Shown here: piece by piece, positions 25,130 through 34,536 of the stretch
How positions within the stretch are numbered: the first letter of the stretch is position 1
Layout of the letters: each line of letters opens with the position of its first letter
Assembly (NCBI GenBank): GCA_023434365.1
Contig: JAEYSV010000003.1
Coordinates: 1 to 40,908 of the forward strand
Length of the DNA: 40,908 nucleotides
Direction: 5' to 3'
DNA from: Bacillota bacterium
GTDB taxonomy: Bacteria > Bacillota > Clostridia > Lachnospirales > Lachnospiraceae
Translations under genes and position numbers: made by a program
Notes under the pieces: model-generated
What the model was told of the DNA's origin: nothing
The model's database searches: none
What the model saw: the letters and a program-made list of their open reading frames with translations, nothing else

Positions 25130-25969
25130 TTAGCCTTTTACACTACCTGCGGTAATACCTTCAACTAGGTAGTTTTGGAAGATTACAAACATTAAGAATA
25201 ATGGTACTAATGAGACAACTGACATTGCGAACAGTCCGCCCCAGGAGCTATTACCCATCGCATCGACGAACTGCCGAAGTGCGATTGAAACGGTGTAAAG
25301 CTGTACCTTGCTGATATAGATCATTTGTGAGAAGAAATCATTCCATGTCCAGATAAAAGTAAAGATAGAAGTAGTAACAATTGCTGGAACGGATAGTGGT
25401 ACTACAATTTTAGCAAATAACCTAAAGGATCCACAACCATCTACTATCGCAGCTTCGTCAATTTCTTTTGGTAATCCTCTGATAAACTGAGTCATCAGGA
25501 AGATGAAGAAACCATCAGTTGCTAAGAATTTTGGTACAATCAGTGGTAGGTATGTATTTACCCAATCGAAATTGTTATACATAATATATTGTGGAATCAA
25601 TTTAACATGCATAGGAAGCATTAATGTTCCCATCATGATCGCAAACCATAAGCTTTTGAGCGGAAACTTTAATTTAGCGAAGGCATAGGCAGCAAGCAGA
25701 CAGGAGCTGATATTACCAATGATTGATAATCCTACGATAAATAAAGAGTTTCTAAAAAAGGTGGCATAGCTGTATCCGGAGGTTCCTTCCCATCCAGAAA
25801 GATAATTTTCAAAAGTCCAGTTTTTTGGTAATAATCCGGAGGAGTGGAAAATCTCATTATTTGACTTAAAGGAACTGCTAATCATCCAGATAAGTGGATA
25901 AAGCATAATTAATGCCATACCTAGTATAAAGAGATGAAACCATATATTTTTGATTTTTGTTTTCGTCAC
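25130..25969 (-). CDS. sugar ABC transporter permease, MalG type
   Basis: 279 residues with six hydrophobic segments, starting with FHLFILGMALIMLYPLIWMI. The cytoplasmic EAA loop reads EIDEAAIVDGCGSFRLFAKI near 187-206, typical of carbohydrate uptake family 1 inner-membrane components. It starts at a GTG behind AGGAGG. It is the last gene of the minus-strand operon, 12 nt after the partner permease. No ATPase gene is present, so it probably uses a shared MsmK-type ATPase encoded elsewhere. Confidence 0.93.
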   Translation of the reverse strand: MTKTKIKNIWFHLFILGMALIMLYPLIWMISSSFKSNNEIFHSSGLLPKNWTFENYLSGWEGTSGYSYATFFRNSLFIVGLSIIGNISSCLLAAYAFAKLKFPLKSLWFAIMMGTLMLPMHVKLIPQYIMYNNFDWVNTYLPLIVPKFLATDGFFIFLMTQFIRGLPKEIDEAAIVDGCGSFRLFAKIVVPLSVPAIVTTSIFTFIWTWNDFFSQMIYISKVQLYTVSIALRQFVDAMGNSSWGGLFAMSVVSLVPLFLMFVIFQNYLVEGITAGSVKG

Positions 25970-25981
25970 GCCAGTTTCCTC

Positions 25982-26881
25982 CTATTCGTCGTAAAATACC
26001 CATTTTTTTGCACTCAAGAAGAGTAATCCAGTAACTGCAGCTATGATTAATAGTAATACCCAAGCCAATGCTGCGGCATAACCCATTTGGAATTGACCGA
26101 ATGCCTTAATGTACAAGTACAGGGTGTAAAATAAAGTCGAATTCAGAGGGCCACCAGATCCATTACTGATAATATAAGCTGGTGTAAAGGACTGGAAGGC
26201 ATTGATAAATGCCATAACTATATTAAAGAATACCATTGGTGTTAATACCGGAATGGTAATATGCAAAAACTGTTTTACATTACCAGCTCCATCAATACGA
26301 GCTGCTTCATAGTAGTCTTCTGGAATTTGTTTTAATGCAGCTAAGAAAATAACCATAGATGCACCAAATTGCCATACAGCCAATACAATGAGTGTATTAA
26401 GGGCAGTCGATGGAGTAGCAATCCAGTTTATGCCTTCAACTCCAAAAATGCTTAAAATTGAGTTAAATAAACCTTCTTTGTTAAATAATTGTTTCCATAG
26501 GATGGATACTGCCACACTGCCTCCAAATAATGAAGGAAGATAGTAAAGTGCACGATAAACGCGAATTCCTTTGCGGTTTTTCTTTAACATTACGGCGAGT
26601 AATAGTGCAAACATCAGCTGTAATGGAACACTGATAAATACGTATTTCATGGTAACTGTTAAACTGGCAGTGAATTTGGGATCGGATAATAATTTGACAT
26701 AATTATCGCCTCCATTAAATACTGGTTCAGTTAACATATCGTATTTTGTAAATGAAAAATATAAAGATGAAATCATTGGTATTACGGTTAAGCCAAAGAA
26801 ACCGATAAACCATGGTAGTAAAAACAAGTAGCCAGTAAATGATTTTCTCGTTAATTTACTTTTATATTTTGTTCTCTTCAT
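25982..26881 (-). CDS. sugar ABC transporter permease, MalF type
   Basis: 299 residues with six membrane segments, beginning with FTGYLFLLPWFIGFFGLTVIP (15-35). The EAA loop is DYYEAARIDGAGNVKQFLHI near 202-221. It pairs with the downstream permease to form the channel. GAAAGGAG lies upstream of the ATG. It follows the AraC gene by 21 nt. The substrate-binding protein gene lies more than 6 kb away in the same operon, an unusual separation. Confidence 0.93.
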   Translation of the reverse strand: MKRTKYKSKLTRKSFTGYLFLLPWFIGFFGLTVIPMISSLYFSFTKYDMLTEPVFNGGDNYVKLLSDPKFTASLTVTMKYVFISVPLQLMFALLLAVMLKKNRKGIRVYRALYYLPSLFGGSVAVSILWKQLFNKEGLFNSILSIFGVEGINWIATPSTALNTLIVLAVWQFGASMVIFLAALKQIPEDYYEAARIDGAGNVKQFLHITIPVLTPMVFFNIVMAFINAFQSFTPAYIISNGSGGPLNSTLFYTLYLYIKAFGQFQMGYAAALAWVLLLIIAAVTGLLFLSAKKWVFYDE

Positions 26882-26902
26882 ATTTCTCTCCTTTCTGGAA
26901 TT

Positions 26903-27736
26903 TTATAAGTTATCGTGAAGCTGTTTGCGGTAGGTAGTTGGGCTTACTCCACAAATGGATTTGAACACCCGGTTAAAGGATTGTATACTTGTAAACCCGA
27001 CGGCGTAAGCAACTTCGGTAATAGAATGGTCAGAGGAGCGAAGTAGTTGCTCAGCATTAACAATTCTAGTTTGATTCAAATATTCGACAAAAGTAAGACT
27101 AGTTTTCTTTTTTATATATTTGGAACAGTATGCTTCACTAAATCCAAGGTGATCTGCCAACTCTTTCAATGATATTTTTTGTGAGATGTGTTCGCTGATA
27201 TACTCTACCATGTTCATTAGTATAAGTGAGTCTCCAGAAGTCTTAGGATGTAATTGTTCCTGAATCAGATTGTCTGTAGTCAGTACCAGGAGAGTAACTT
27301 CCATAATTTTTACAGCAATAAAACATTCATGTAAGGCACCGGAAGGAACGGCTATAATGTCTTCAAATAAGCAAGCGATCGCAGTGTTTGGCGTAATTAG
27401 CATAGTATTTTTATAGAGTGAAAGGATTAGTTCATTATTCTGAGCCGAATAATTGGTCAGATAGGAGATTGGTAATTTCACAATACAAAGTTTACTATTT
27501 TTAGATGCATCAATAAAATAATGCACTGCACCACTGCTGATGATAAATACCTGCCCTTCTGAAACATGAAAGGTTACTTCATCAACCCAGATATTCACAT
27601 ATCCTTGTTTTACATAGACATATTCAATTTCCTCCTGCCAGTGCTTTCTCGATACAAAACTATTACCGATACAGCTACAGAAAGGGGTAGAGTGTGGGCG
27701 TTTAATATAAATTGCAGAATCATCTAATGAATGCAT
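26903..27736 (-). CDS. AraC-family transcriptional regulator with cupin sensor
   Basis: 277 residues. The N-terminal half has a cupin-like arabinose-binding type fold (YVYVKQGYVNIWVDEVTFHVSEGQVFIISSGAVHYF, read in two segments about 37-73). Residues about 175-275 form the AraC DNA-binding domain with two helix-turn-helix units: SLKELADHLGFSEAYCSKY and SITEVAYAVGFTSIQSFNRVFK. It sits inside the operon between catabolic and permease genes and has AAGGAGG before its ATG. It probably activates the operon or its transporter part in response to a sugar or sugar acid. Confidence 0.93.
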   Translation of the reverse strand: MHSLDDSAIYIKRPHSTPFCSCIGNSFVSRKHWQEEIEYVYVKQGYVNIWVDEVTFHVSEGQVFIISSGAVHYFIDASKNSKLCIVKLPISYLTNYSAQNNELILSLYKNTMLITPNTAIACLFEDIIAVPSGALHECFIAVKIMEVTLLVLTTDNLIQEQLHPKTSGDSLILMNMVEYISEHISQKISLKELADHLGFSEAYCSKYIKKKTSLTFVEYLNQTRIVNAEQLLRSSDHSITEVAYAVGFTSIQSFNRVFKSICGVSPTTYRKQLHDNL

Positions 27737-27846
27737 ACTGTCCTCCTTATGATGTTTATATTAGCACAATTCGTAAATACATGCCGGAAACGACGGAATA
27801 TGCAACTAAGTCTAACATCGTGTAAAAAACTTGTCAAATAAGTTTG

Positions 27847-28584
27847 TTACATATAAGAACCGCCAGATACGACGATACATTCACCAGTAACAAAACTTGA
27901 ATCATCACTTGCAAGAAAAGCAGCTACACTTGCTAATTCTTCCGGAGTTCCTAAGCGATTACTAGGAATCGCAGCAATGAATTTGTCCATCACTTCCTGA
28001 GGTACGGCTTGTAACATTTCTGTATTAATATAACTTGGAGCAATACAATTAACCGTAATGTTTGCTCTGGCACTTTCTTTTGCAAGACATTTTGTAAATC
28101 CGATGACTGCAGCTTTACTTGCACCATAATTAGTTTGCCCCATATTACCAAATGCTGATACACTCGCCAGATTAACAATTTTACCGTATTTTCTAGCACG
28201 CATGCCTTCAATTACTGCTCTGGTGCAATAATAAATACCATCTAAGTTAACGTCCATAACTTTTTTCCATTGCTCAGTACTCATTTTATGGAACATGCCA
28301 TCTTTTGTAATTCCAGCGTTATTTATTAGGATATCGATTTGACCATATTCCTTCTCGATTGCTTCCATTACTTCCATTACATTGGCTTCATCCGCTACGT
28401 TACATACCAATCCTTTTACATTCGTAAGGGTTTCATCAATAGAAGCAGCTACTTTTTGTACTTTTTCATAGTCAAGATCTAATAAAGCTACTTTTGCACC
28501 TTCTGATGCTAAACGAGTTGCAATAGCTGCACCGATTCCTTGTGCTGCACCGGTGACAACAGCAATTTTACCTTCTAGTCTCAT
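27847..28584 (-). CDS. short-chain dehydrogenase/reductase, FabG-like
   Basis: 245 residues, classical SDR. TGAAQGIG (11-18) binds NAD(P); NNAG is at 88-91; the catalytic triad is Ser141, Tyr153 and Lys157 (NYGASK). The Rossmann strand ends LLDLD, with an acidic residue that favours NAD over NADP. It resembles 3-oxoacyl reductases and sugar-acid dehydrogenases. The ATG overlaps the kinase stop as ATGA, so the two are translationally coupled. In this operon it probably oxidises a hydroxy acid to a keto acid, or reduces a 3-oxoacyl-CoA; which one is unknown. Confidence 0.92.
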   Translation of the reverse strand: MRLEGKIAVVTGAAQGIGAAIATRLASEGAKVALLDLDYEKVQKVAASIDETLTNVKGLVCNVADEANVMEVMEAIEKEYGQIDILINNAGITKDGMFHKMSTEQWKKVMDVNLDGIYYCTRAVIEGMRARKYGKIVNLASVSAFGNMGQTNYGASKAAVIGFTKCLAKESARANITVNCIAPSYINTEMLQAVPQEVMDKFIAAIPSNRLGTPEELASVAAFLASDDSSFVTGECIVVSGGSYM

Positions 28585-30080
28585 AATTCATCCTCTTTCC
28601 ATTCCATTTTCTCTACTGCATGAAGTAAATCATCTACTGTGCCAACATTGCCTGGGAAAATGACATAACTCATGCCAGGGAATTTACTTTCCTCTCCAGT
28701 TTTCCATACCGGTATGCCTGGTAGAATCTGACCTAATACCAAAGCTTTTTTTACTCCTAACGAAGTAGTACCAATTTCGCTACTGGTGATACCACCTTTT
28801 GCTATTAAAAATCTAGGCCTAATAGTGAGTCGTTTTACTATTTCGGTTACTGCATTACTAATGCGAACGCTCAAATCTAGCTCTAATGCTTTTTTCTTTT
28901 CTTCGCTTAAGTTTTCATAAAGTAGAGATGTATTCGATGTTTCAAGTGTTGTTAGCTTGTCAAAGTCAAGTCGATCACGTCTTGTGTAGACCGCAGTGGT
29001 GTAACCGGCAAAGAGATTCGTCTCAGTTCGCGTTATTACTCGCTCAATTTCAGCACGAAATGCTTTATCGTCTACAACAAGATGCTGATTGAATTCAATG
29101 AATTGAATATCTGTCCTAGTTCGAAGCTTCGCCAGCTGATCACTGGTCTTTTTAACATGGGAACCAACTATAATTAGTCCACCATTATTATTATTTTGAT
29201 CAATTAATTCTTCTTGTGATAGAAGAGGTTTATCGCTGATATCGCCAATTACTTTTGTAAGAGCAGCAGCACTACGGTAGATAAAACGTTTTCCTGCCTG
29301 ATATGCATGAAGTAAAGCAGTAACAAATACTTTCACATCTTCATAGGAAATCGCATTTACGATAACTTTTTGGAAGCATTGTGTACCAATAAGTTTGTCG
29401 GTGATTGCTTTATAGTTAAGTTTTCGTAATTCGTCAAGTGAGATATAGGCGATATGATCTTCAAGGTATCTACCTTTTGTTTTTTCCTGAACCCATCGTC
29501 CCAGGTGTGAATATTGATAACCAAATGTTTTGTCTTTGGCAAATTCCGTCTGACCAGCAGGAACAAGAATATCGTCCTGTGCAACATAATGGATATTATC
29601 AATTGTATAGCGTCCACCTTCTGCAAAAAATGGGATAATAATTTCACCGTCAATTGGTGCATCTTCTTGGTCCAGCTTAAGTCTTAGTGTTTCTGTCTCT
29701 TGTGGATAATGGCCACGAAGCGTGGAATCACCACGACTGATTACGATATAATCAAGACCAGTTTCTTTTGCAACAACTTTGATGTTCTCAGCAATCGTTT
29801 CATGGACTTCTTTTGTTTGTTCTTCACTGAAACTACGTGAGTTCGTGAGAATAAAAAACATCTGTTGTTCACTAAGAAAACCTTCGCGGATACTCTCAAT
29901 ACTCCAGTCGGTGTATACATAGATGCCATGTACCGTTTGAATACCAGTAGGATCATCATCAAGTACAACGATTTTATGTGAAAAATTTTCTCTGGCAGCT
30001 CGAAGATTTTTTTCAACGAGCTCCTTATCGTAAGGTGCATATTTCGATAATGCTGTTTGTTTTTTTAAGTTTGCCCCCAT
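28581..30080 (-). CDS. four-carbon acid sugar kinase family protein (DUF1537)
   Basis: 499 residues from the ATG at 30080, chosen because GAGGTGA precedes it; a longer frame would overlap the thiolase gene with 32 unlikely residues. The N-terminal substrate motif DDDPTG is at 41-46 and SRGDSTLRGH follows near 117-126. The C-terminal ATP-binding part has AKGGITSSEIG and PVWKTGEESKFPGMSYVIFPGNVG. Characterised members phosphorylate 3-oxo-tetronate or D-/L-threonate. The usual partner genes of those pathways (class II aldolase, PdxA2, hydroxyisobutyrate-type dehydrogenase) are absent, so its substrate may be different. Confidence 0.9.
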   Translation of the reverse strand: MGANLKKQTALSKYAPYDKELVEKNLRAARENFSHKIVVLDDDPTGIQTVHGIYVYTDWSIESIREGFLSEQQMFFILTNSRSFSEEQTKEVHETIAENIKVVAKETGLDYIVISRGDSTLRGHYPQETETLRLKLDQEDAPIDGEIIIPFFAEGGRYTIDNIHYVAQDDILVPAGQTEFAKDKTFGYQYSHLGRWVQEKTKGRYLEDHIAYISLDELRKLNYKAITDKLIGTQCFQKVIVNAISYEDVKVFVTALLHAYQAGKRFIYRSAAALTKVIGDISDKPLLSQEELIDQNNNNGGLIIVGSHVKKTSDQLAKLRTRTDIQFIEFNQHLVVDDKAFRAEIERVITRTETNLFAGYTTAVYTRRDRLDFDKLTTLETSNTSLLYENLSEEKKKALELDLSVRISNAVTEIVKRLTIRPRFLIAKGGITSSEIGTTSLGVKKALVLGQILPGIPVWKTGEESKFPGMSYVIFPGNVGTVDDLLHAVEKMEWKEDEL

Positions 30081-30102
30081 AGTTATAGTCACCTCACATT
30101 GT

Positions 30103-31275
30103 TTATACTTCGTAAAGAACCGCCATTCCCTGTCCGCCACCAATACAAAGGGTAGCAATACCATAGCGACCACCAATACGCTTCAGTTCGCTAATTAATT
30201 TGATAGAAATGATAGCCCCAGTTGCTCCAACTGGATGTCCAAGAGAAATACCACTACCATTAACATTTACTTTGCTCATATCAAGGCCTAATTCTTTAAT
30301 ACAGGCAAGTGCTTGGGCTGCAAATGCTTCGTTTACTTCAAATAAATCGATATCTTTAACGGTAAGTCCAGTTTTCTCAAGCAACTTTCTTGTAGCAGGT
30401 ACTGGTCCCATACCCATAATGTTAGAATCTACGCCAACTACCGTGTAATCGATTATTTTAGCAAGTGGGGTAATTCCTTTTTCACTAGCTGTTTTTCCGG
30501 ACATAAGTAACATGGTAGCTGCACCATCATTAATTCCGGAAGCATTACCAGCAGTTATTTTACCATCTTTTTTAAATGCAGGTCGTAATTTTGCAAGTTT
30601 GTCAACTGATGTAGCACGTGGGTACTCATCCGTATCAAAGATAACCGTTTCTTTTTTATTAAGGATTTCAACAGGAACAATTTCCTCTTTGAATTTGCCT
30701 TCGCTAATGGCGATTGCTGCGCGTTCTTGGCTCATCACTGCATATTCATCAAGTTCTTCTCTGGATAAGTCATATTTATCTACGATATTTTCTGCAGTAA
30801 TGGCAACATGAGTGCCGGTAAATGGTTCGCTAAGTGCGGTTAGAAGAGTATCTTCAATCACTTCATTGCCCATGCGCATTCCCCAACGAGCCATTGGAAG
30901 ACTGTAAGGGAAATTGCTCATATTTTCTGCGCCACCTGCAATTACTATATCTGCATCTTCATGGTCAATCATAGTAGCAGCGGTTACGATAGCTTGCATA
31001 CCACTCGCGCAAAGGCGGTTGACTGTTTGACCAGTTGTAGTCTCTGGACAACCACTATTGATTGCTACCATTCTACCAAGAAATGAGCCTAGTCCATATT
31101 GGCCGACACAACCCATTACCACTTCATCAACTTCATTTGGTGCAACTCCTGCACGATTTAGTGTTTCTTTAGCAGCAATTACGCCAAGCTCGCTAGTACT
31201 TAGATTCTTTAAACTTCCGCCGAAGGAACCGACAGGTGTCCTAGCCATAGCTGCGATAACAACGTCTTTAAACAT
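30103..31275 (-). CDS. thiolase (acetyl-CoA C-acetyltransferase family)
   Basis: 390 residues, usual length for a biosynthetic-type thiolase. The nucleophile Cys89 is in NRLCASGMQA, the catalytic His is in GHPVGATGA near 347-355, and the second Cys is in CIGGGQG near 377-383. It cleaves or forms a 3-oxoacyl-CoA. AGGAGG precedes the start; BKACE lies 16 nt upstream and the kinase 22 nt downstream. Next to BKACE, whose co-product is acetoacetate, a role in splitting acetoacetyl-CoA or a related 3-oxoacyl-CoA is plausible, although no CoA-transferase is in the operon. Confidence 0.94.
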   Translation of the reverse strand: MFKDVVIAAMARTPVGSFGGSLKNLSTSELGVIAAKETLNRAGVAPNEVDEVVMGCVGQYGLGSFLGRMVAINSGCPETTTGQTVNRLCASGMQAIVTAATMIDHEDADIVIAGGAENMSNFPYSLPMARWGMRMGNEVIEDTLLTALSEPFTGTHVAITAENIVDKYDLSREELDEYAVMSQERAAIAISEGKFKEEIVPVEILNKKETVIFDTDEYPRATSVDKLAKLRPAFKKDGKITAGNASGINDGAATMLLMSGKTASEKGITPLAKIIDYTVVGVDSNIMGMGPVPATRKLLEKTGLTVKDIDLFEVNEAFAAQALACIKELGLDMSKVNVNGSGISLGHPVGATGAIISIKLISELKRIGGRYGIATLCIGGGQGMAVLYEV

Positions 31276-31291
31276 AATGAATTCCTCCTAG

Positions 31292-32230
31292 TTAAAATTC
31301 TACTTTATCTTTTCCTTTTAATCCTAACATTTCTCTGGCTTCATCAGGTGTTGCAATCTCAAAATCAAGGTCTGTTAAGATTTTAATAATTTTTTCAACC
31401 TGCATTGCGCTACCTACAGTTAATTCACCATTTGGTTTAATATAAATACCATCTTCCATACCAACACGGACATTACCGCCATTGATAGCACAAGCTGTTT
31501 CAAAGCGGAACATTCTACGACCACCAGCTACAGAGCAGTACATGATGTCATTGCCAAGTATTTTCTTAGCCTGATCAATCATAAACATTTGTCCTTCCAG
31601 ACTCATTGGCATACCGCCCATAACGCCTGGGACAAATTGAATATATAATTGACGATTTAATAATCCTTTTTTCTTAAAGTATGCGATATTAGCTAGTTGA
31701 CCGTAATCGAATACTTCGAATTCCGGTAGGGTATCGCATTTGTTCATCATATTGATGCAGTATTCCATATCTCTAAAAGTATTCTTGAAAACGTTATCAT
31801 AAGTACGTTCCATAAATGGAATTTCCCAGTCATAGAGAGGGGAATCAATGGAATCAGCTAGTTTAGAAAAGCAGAAGTTGATAGAGCCACCATTAGCAGA
31901 AGCTATTTCAGGCTTGAAGCGTTCAATTACAGCAAGACGTTCTTCTACAGTCATTCCTTGGGCTCCGCCAGTTGTGATACCACAAACGACATCACTTTGT
32001 TTTTTAATATTGGAGAGAATATATTCAAAAGTGTCGAAATCCGCAGTAGGAATTCCAGTTTCGTCCTTTCTTGCGTGGATATGTACCATAGAAGCACCAG
32101 CTTTTGCACTGTCTACAGCATCTTTGATAATATCATCTGGACTTTTTGGTAAATATGGAGTTAAGGAAGGAGTGTGAATTCCTCCGGTAACAGCACTGGT
32201 TACAATTACTTTTCTTTGTTTTTTTGCCAT
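31292..32230 (-). CDS. beta-keto acid cleavage enzyme (BKACE, 3-keto-5-aminohexanoate cleavage family)
   Basis: 312 residues, TIM-barrel DUF849 family. The zinc-binding HIHARKDETG has His50 and His52, and the late GGNVRVGMEDGIY motif near 240-252 holds the conserved active-site Glu-Asp region. BKACE enzymes transfer the acyl part of a beta-keto acid to CoA using acetyl-CoA and release acetoacetate. The first known member acts in lysine fermentation, but the other lysine-fermentation genes are absent here, so another beta-keto acid derived from a sugar acid is more likely. It lies between the sugar-isomerase-fold gene and the thiolase. Confidence 0.92.
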   Translation of the reverse strand: MAKKQRKVIVTSAVTGGIHTPSLTPYLPKSPDDIIKDAVDSAKAGASMVHIHARKDETGIPTADFDTFEYILSNIKKQSDVVCGITTGGAQGMTVEERLAVIERFKPEIASANGGSINFCFSKLADSIDSPLYDWEIPFMERTYDNVFKNTFRDMEYCINMMNKCDTLPEFEVFDYGQLANIAYFKKKGLLNRQLYIQFVPGVMGGMPMSLEGQMFMIDQAKKILGNDIMYCSVAGGRRMFRFETACAINGGNVRVGMEDGIYIKPNGELTVGSAMQVEKIIKILTDLDFEIATPDEAREMLGLKGKDKVEF

Positions 32231-32292
32231 AATAGTTCACCTCATGTTATATATTTTTAGTGTAAATGATCATTAAAAGAGTATTAATGCAT

Positions 32293-33066
32293 TTATATAT
32301 GTGTTAAAACAGCAAGAGAAGCTGCTGCATCACTACCGTTTACAGGTAAATCAACTTCTAAACTGATTCCTTTGTTATATCCTAAGGAACGAAGTTGGTT
32401 TAGACGTTTTTGATGAAGTAACGTCTTATTCGGTTGCAAGAAATAACGTTTTCTTGGATCTCCGGCATCATCTGATATGTGCACATGCTTGATATGGTTA
32501 ATATAAGGGGACAAGTCAATGTCTGCCTCGTCATTGTGCTCCATGTTGTAAAAATCCAAAACTAATCCTAAGTGAGAATGGTTAACTTGTGTTACATATT
32601 CCATAGCTTCCTCTATATAATTAATGAAGTTGCAGTAGCATGGTGCAAGAGCCTCAAGACAAACAGTAATATCATACGAAGCAAAAACTTCCGTTGTGAT
32701 TTTTAAAAACTCTGTCATTTGGGCTTTCGCGGTAGGCAGGCTCGTAAATGTGGCTAACATTCTAGAAAAAGGAGAGCCGATTCCTACCACTTTGGCACCG
32801 AGGAGAAAAGATCTTTTTGCACAAACCTCTGCATACTTTCTGGTGTTGTCGTTGTTAGCGCCACTGCCAATCATTTGTAGAGTAGCAGGGCAGTAAGCAT
32901 TTAATCCATAACATGGTATCTCTAATCTATGTATAAAGTCATTAATTGACGAAAAGTCGTATTCAGTGAGTGAAGTAATGTAACTACCTTTTAATTCAAT
33001 ATAATCAAAGCCGAGTGCTTTGATAAGTTGTATGTCTTCTGGATTAGCACTACATCCGTATCTCAT
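32293..33066 (-). CDS. xylose isomerase-like TIM-barrel protein (sugar phosphate isomerase/epimerase)
   Basis: 257 residues of the AP endonuclease 2 / xylose isomerase-like superfamily. Metal ligands of the fold are visible as Glu in VCLEALAPC, Asp in LVLDFYNMEHND, His in HVHISDD and Glu in ISLEVDLP. Relatives include hydroxypyruvate isomerase, the OtnI isomerase of acid-sugar pathways, tagatose epimerase and inosose dehydratases. Its place between the binding protein and BKACE points to isomerisation or epimerisation of the imported substrate or a phosphorylated intermediate. Confidence 0.88.
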   Translation of the reverse strand: MRYGCSANPEDIQLIKALGFDYIELKGSYITSLTEYDFSSINDFIHRLEIPCYGLNAYCPATLQMIGSGANNDNTRKYAEVCAKRSFLLGAKVVGIGSPFSRMLATFTSLPTAKAQMTEFLKITTEVFASYDITVCLEALAPCYCNFINYIEEAMEYVTQVNHSHLGLVLDFYNMEHNDEADIDLSPYINHIKHVHISDDAGDPRKRYFLQPNKTLLHQKRLNQLRSLGYNKGISLEVDLPVNGSDAAASLAVLTHI

Positions 33067-33097
33067 ATTTATGTTCTCCCAGTCTGTCTATTTATCA

Positions 33098-33122
33098 ATT
33101 GCCCCCGTTTTGCGGGGGCAAT
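33098..33122 (-). promoter_or_regulatory. GC-rich intercistronic stem-loop downstream of the binding protein gene
   Basis: ATTGCCCCCG (33098-33107) pairs perfectly with CGGGGGCAAT (33113-33122) around a 5-nt loop. No T-run follows on the minus strand, so it is more likely an mRNA-stabilising or processing hairpin between the binding protein and the next gene than a full terminator. Confidence 0.7.
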
Positions 33123-33135
33123 CAAAGTATATGTC

Positions 33136-34491
33136 TTATTTGTTAGCATCAAGAATGGATTGAGCCTGAGCCATGAATGCTTTAGCAGCTTCTTCTGGAG
33201 TTGCTTGTTCAAACTGAACAGTAGCAGCAGCTTCTTTGAAAGCAGTATCGATTTCAGTAGCACCTTTTGGAGCATAAGTTCCTTCGCCAGCTACTTCCAT
33301 AGTTGCATTAACATAGTCAATAACAAGTGTCATAGTTTCATCAAGTAATGGTTTGATAAAATCACCTAATTCTGTATTCGCTGGAACACCTTGTTCCATC
33401 TTGAAGATTTCTAAAGATTCTTTAGTGTTTACAAAGAAGTTGATTAATTTAGCAGCAGCTTCTTTATGAGCATCATCAATAGAGTTAGATACTGCAAAGT
33501 GAGCACCTTCGATGTATTCACCACGTTCGTTGTTATTACCAACTGGATTACGTAATAATCCTAATTTCGCATCAGCCATCTGAGCCTGATATAAGTGAAG
33601 TTGGTTAGCTGGAATAGAAGTGATAACTGTTTTACCAAGTGTAAATACTTTTTGCTCTAAAGCAACACTACCATCTTCAGAACTTGTAGCAGCATCTGGA
33701 ACCGCACCATATGTACGCAGATCATTCCAGAAAGTAAACCATTTTGCTACTGTTTCTTCAGTAAAGTCTAAAGCGCCATCAGCTGTATAAAGATCTCCAC
33801 CAGCCTGTCTAGCCATATAACGGAAAGTATTGTACTGTTGCATAAGGTCACCAGAGAAGTAGATACCGCTTTCACCAGCAGCTTTTACAGCGTCTGCAAA
33901 TGCTTTTGCTTTTTCAGCGTATTGATCCCAAGTCCAGTCTTCGTTAAATGCTGGAAGAGTAGCGCCATATTGTTCAGCAAGTGTTGTGTTAGATGCTAAG
34001 TTAGTGAAAGTAACACCCTGGCTAATCATTAATAAGTTGCCATTAACTTTACCACTGTTTACTACAGACTCTTGCATTTTAGAAATATCAATTGTTCCAT
34101 TGTCTACATAAGACTGTAAGTCAGCTAAAGTATTACGCATTGCATAGTCAGATACATACTGTGGATGCATACCGAATACGTCAGGAGCGTTGCCACCAGC
34201 GGATTGAGTAGCTAATTTGTCCCAGTAGTCAGCCCATGAACCTGGTTCACGAATTACTTTAATTCCTGGATTAGCTTTTTCAAAACGGTCACAGATTTCA
34301 TTGTAAACTTCGTGTCTTTTTGTGTCTCCCCACCATGTGAAACGAATTTCGATGTCTTTACCAGTAGAAGTGTCAGCACTTTCTGATGGCTTTACGGAAG
34401 CATCAGAAGGGGTGTTGTTGTTGTTCTTGCCACATGCGGTAATGGACAAGATGAGTGTAAGTACCAATACGATTGATAATAGTTTTTTCAT
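33136..34491 (-). CDS. sugar ABC transporter substrate-binding lipoprotein
   Basis: 451 residues, family 1 extracellular solute-binding protein. A lipoprotein signal is clear: MKKLLSIVLVLTLILSITAC, with Cys20 in the lipobox, followed by an Asn/Ser-rich linker (GKNNNNTPSDAS). The mature part has the expected motifs DIEIRFTWWGDTKRH, DRFEKANPGIKV and PDVFGMHPQY. It delivers a sugar, oligosaccharide or sugar-acid glycoside to the two permeases at the end of the operon. TAGGAGG precedes its ATG. A GC-rich hairpin after the stop probably raises its relative expression. Confidence 0.95.
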   Translation of the reverse strand: MKKLLSIVLVLTLILSITACGKNNNNTPSDASVKPSESADTSTGKDIEIRFTWWGDTKRHEVYNEICDRFEKANPGIKVIREPGSWADYWDKLATQSAGGNAPDVFGMHPQYVSDYAMRNTLADLQSYVDNGTIDISKMQESVVNSGKVNGNLLMISQGVTFTNLASNTTLAEQYGATLPAFNEDWTWDQYAEKAKAFADAVKAAGESGIYFSGDLMQQYNTFRYMARQAGGDLYTADGALDFTEETVAKWFTFWNDLRTYGAVPDAATSSEDGSVALEQKVFTLGKTVITSIPANQLHLYQAQMADAKLGLLRNPVGNNNERGEYIEGAHFAVSNSIDDAHKEAAAKLINFFVNTKESLEIFKMEQGVPANTELGDFIKPLLDETMTLVIDYVNATMEVAGEGTYAPKGATEIDTAFKEAAATVQFEQATPEEAAKAFMAQAQSILDANK

Positions 34492-34536
34492 AACAATCCT
34501 CCTATAAAATTTTATTTTTATTAGAAAACCTTGTTA

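Noticed and set aside
28886..29092. Plus-strand open frames within the kinase, thiolase and BKACE genes
   Set aside because: They are antisense to well-conserved enzymes, lack ribosome binding sites and show no recognisable domain.
30081..30176. Longer N-terminus for the four-carbon acid sugar kinase
   Set aside because: The extra 32 residues overlap the thiolase gene and start without a ribosome binding site; the ATG at 30080 has one.
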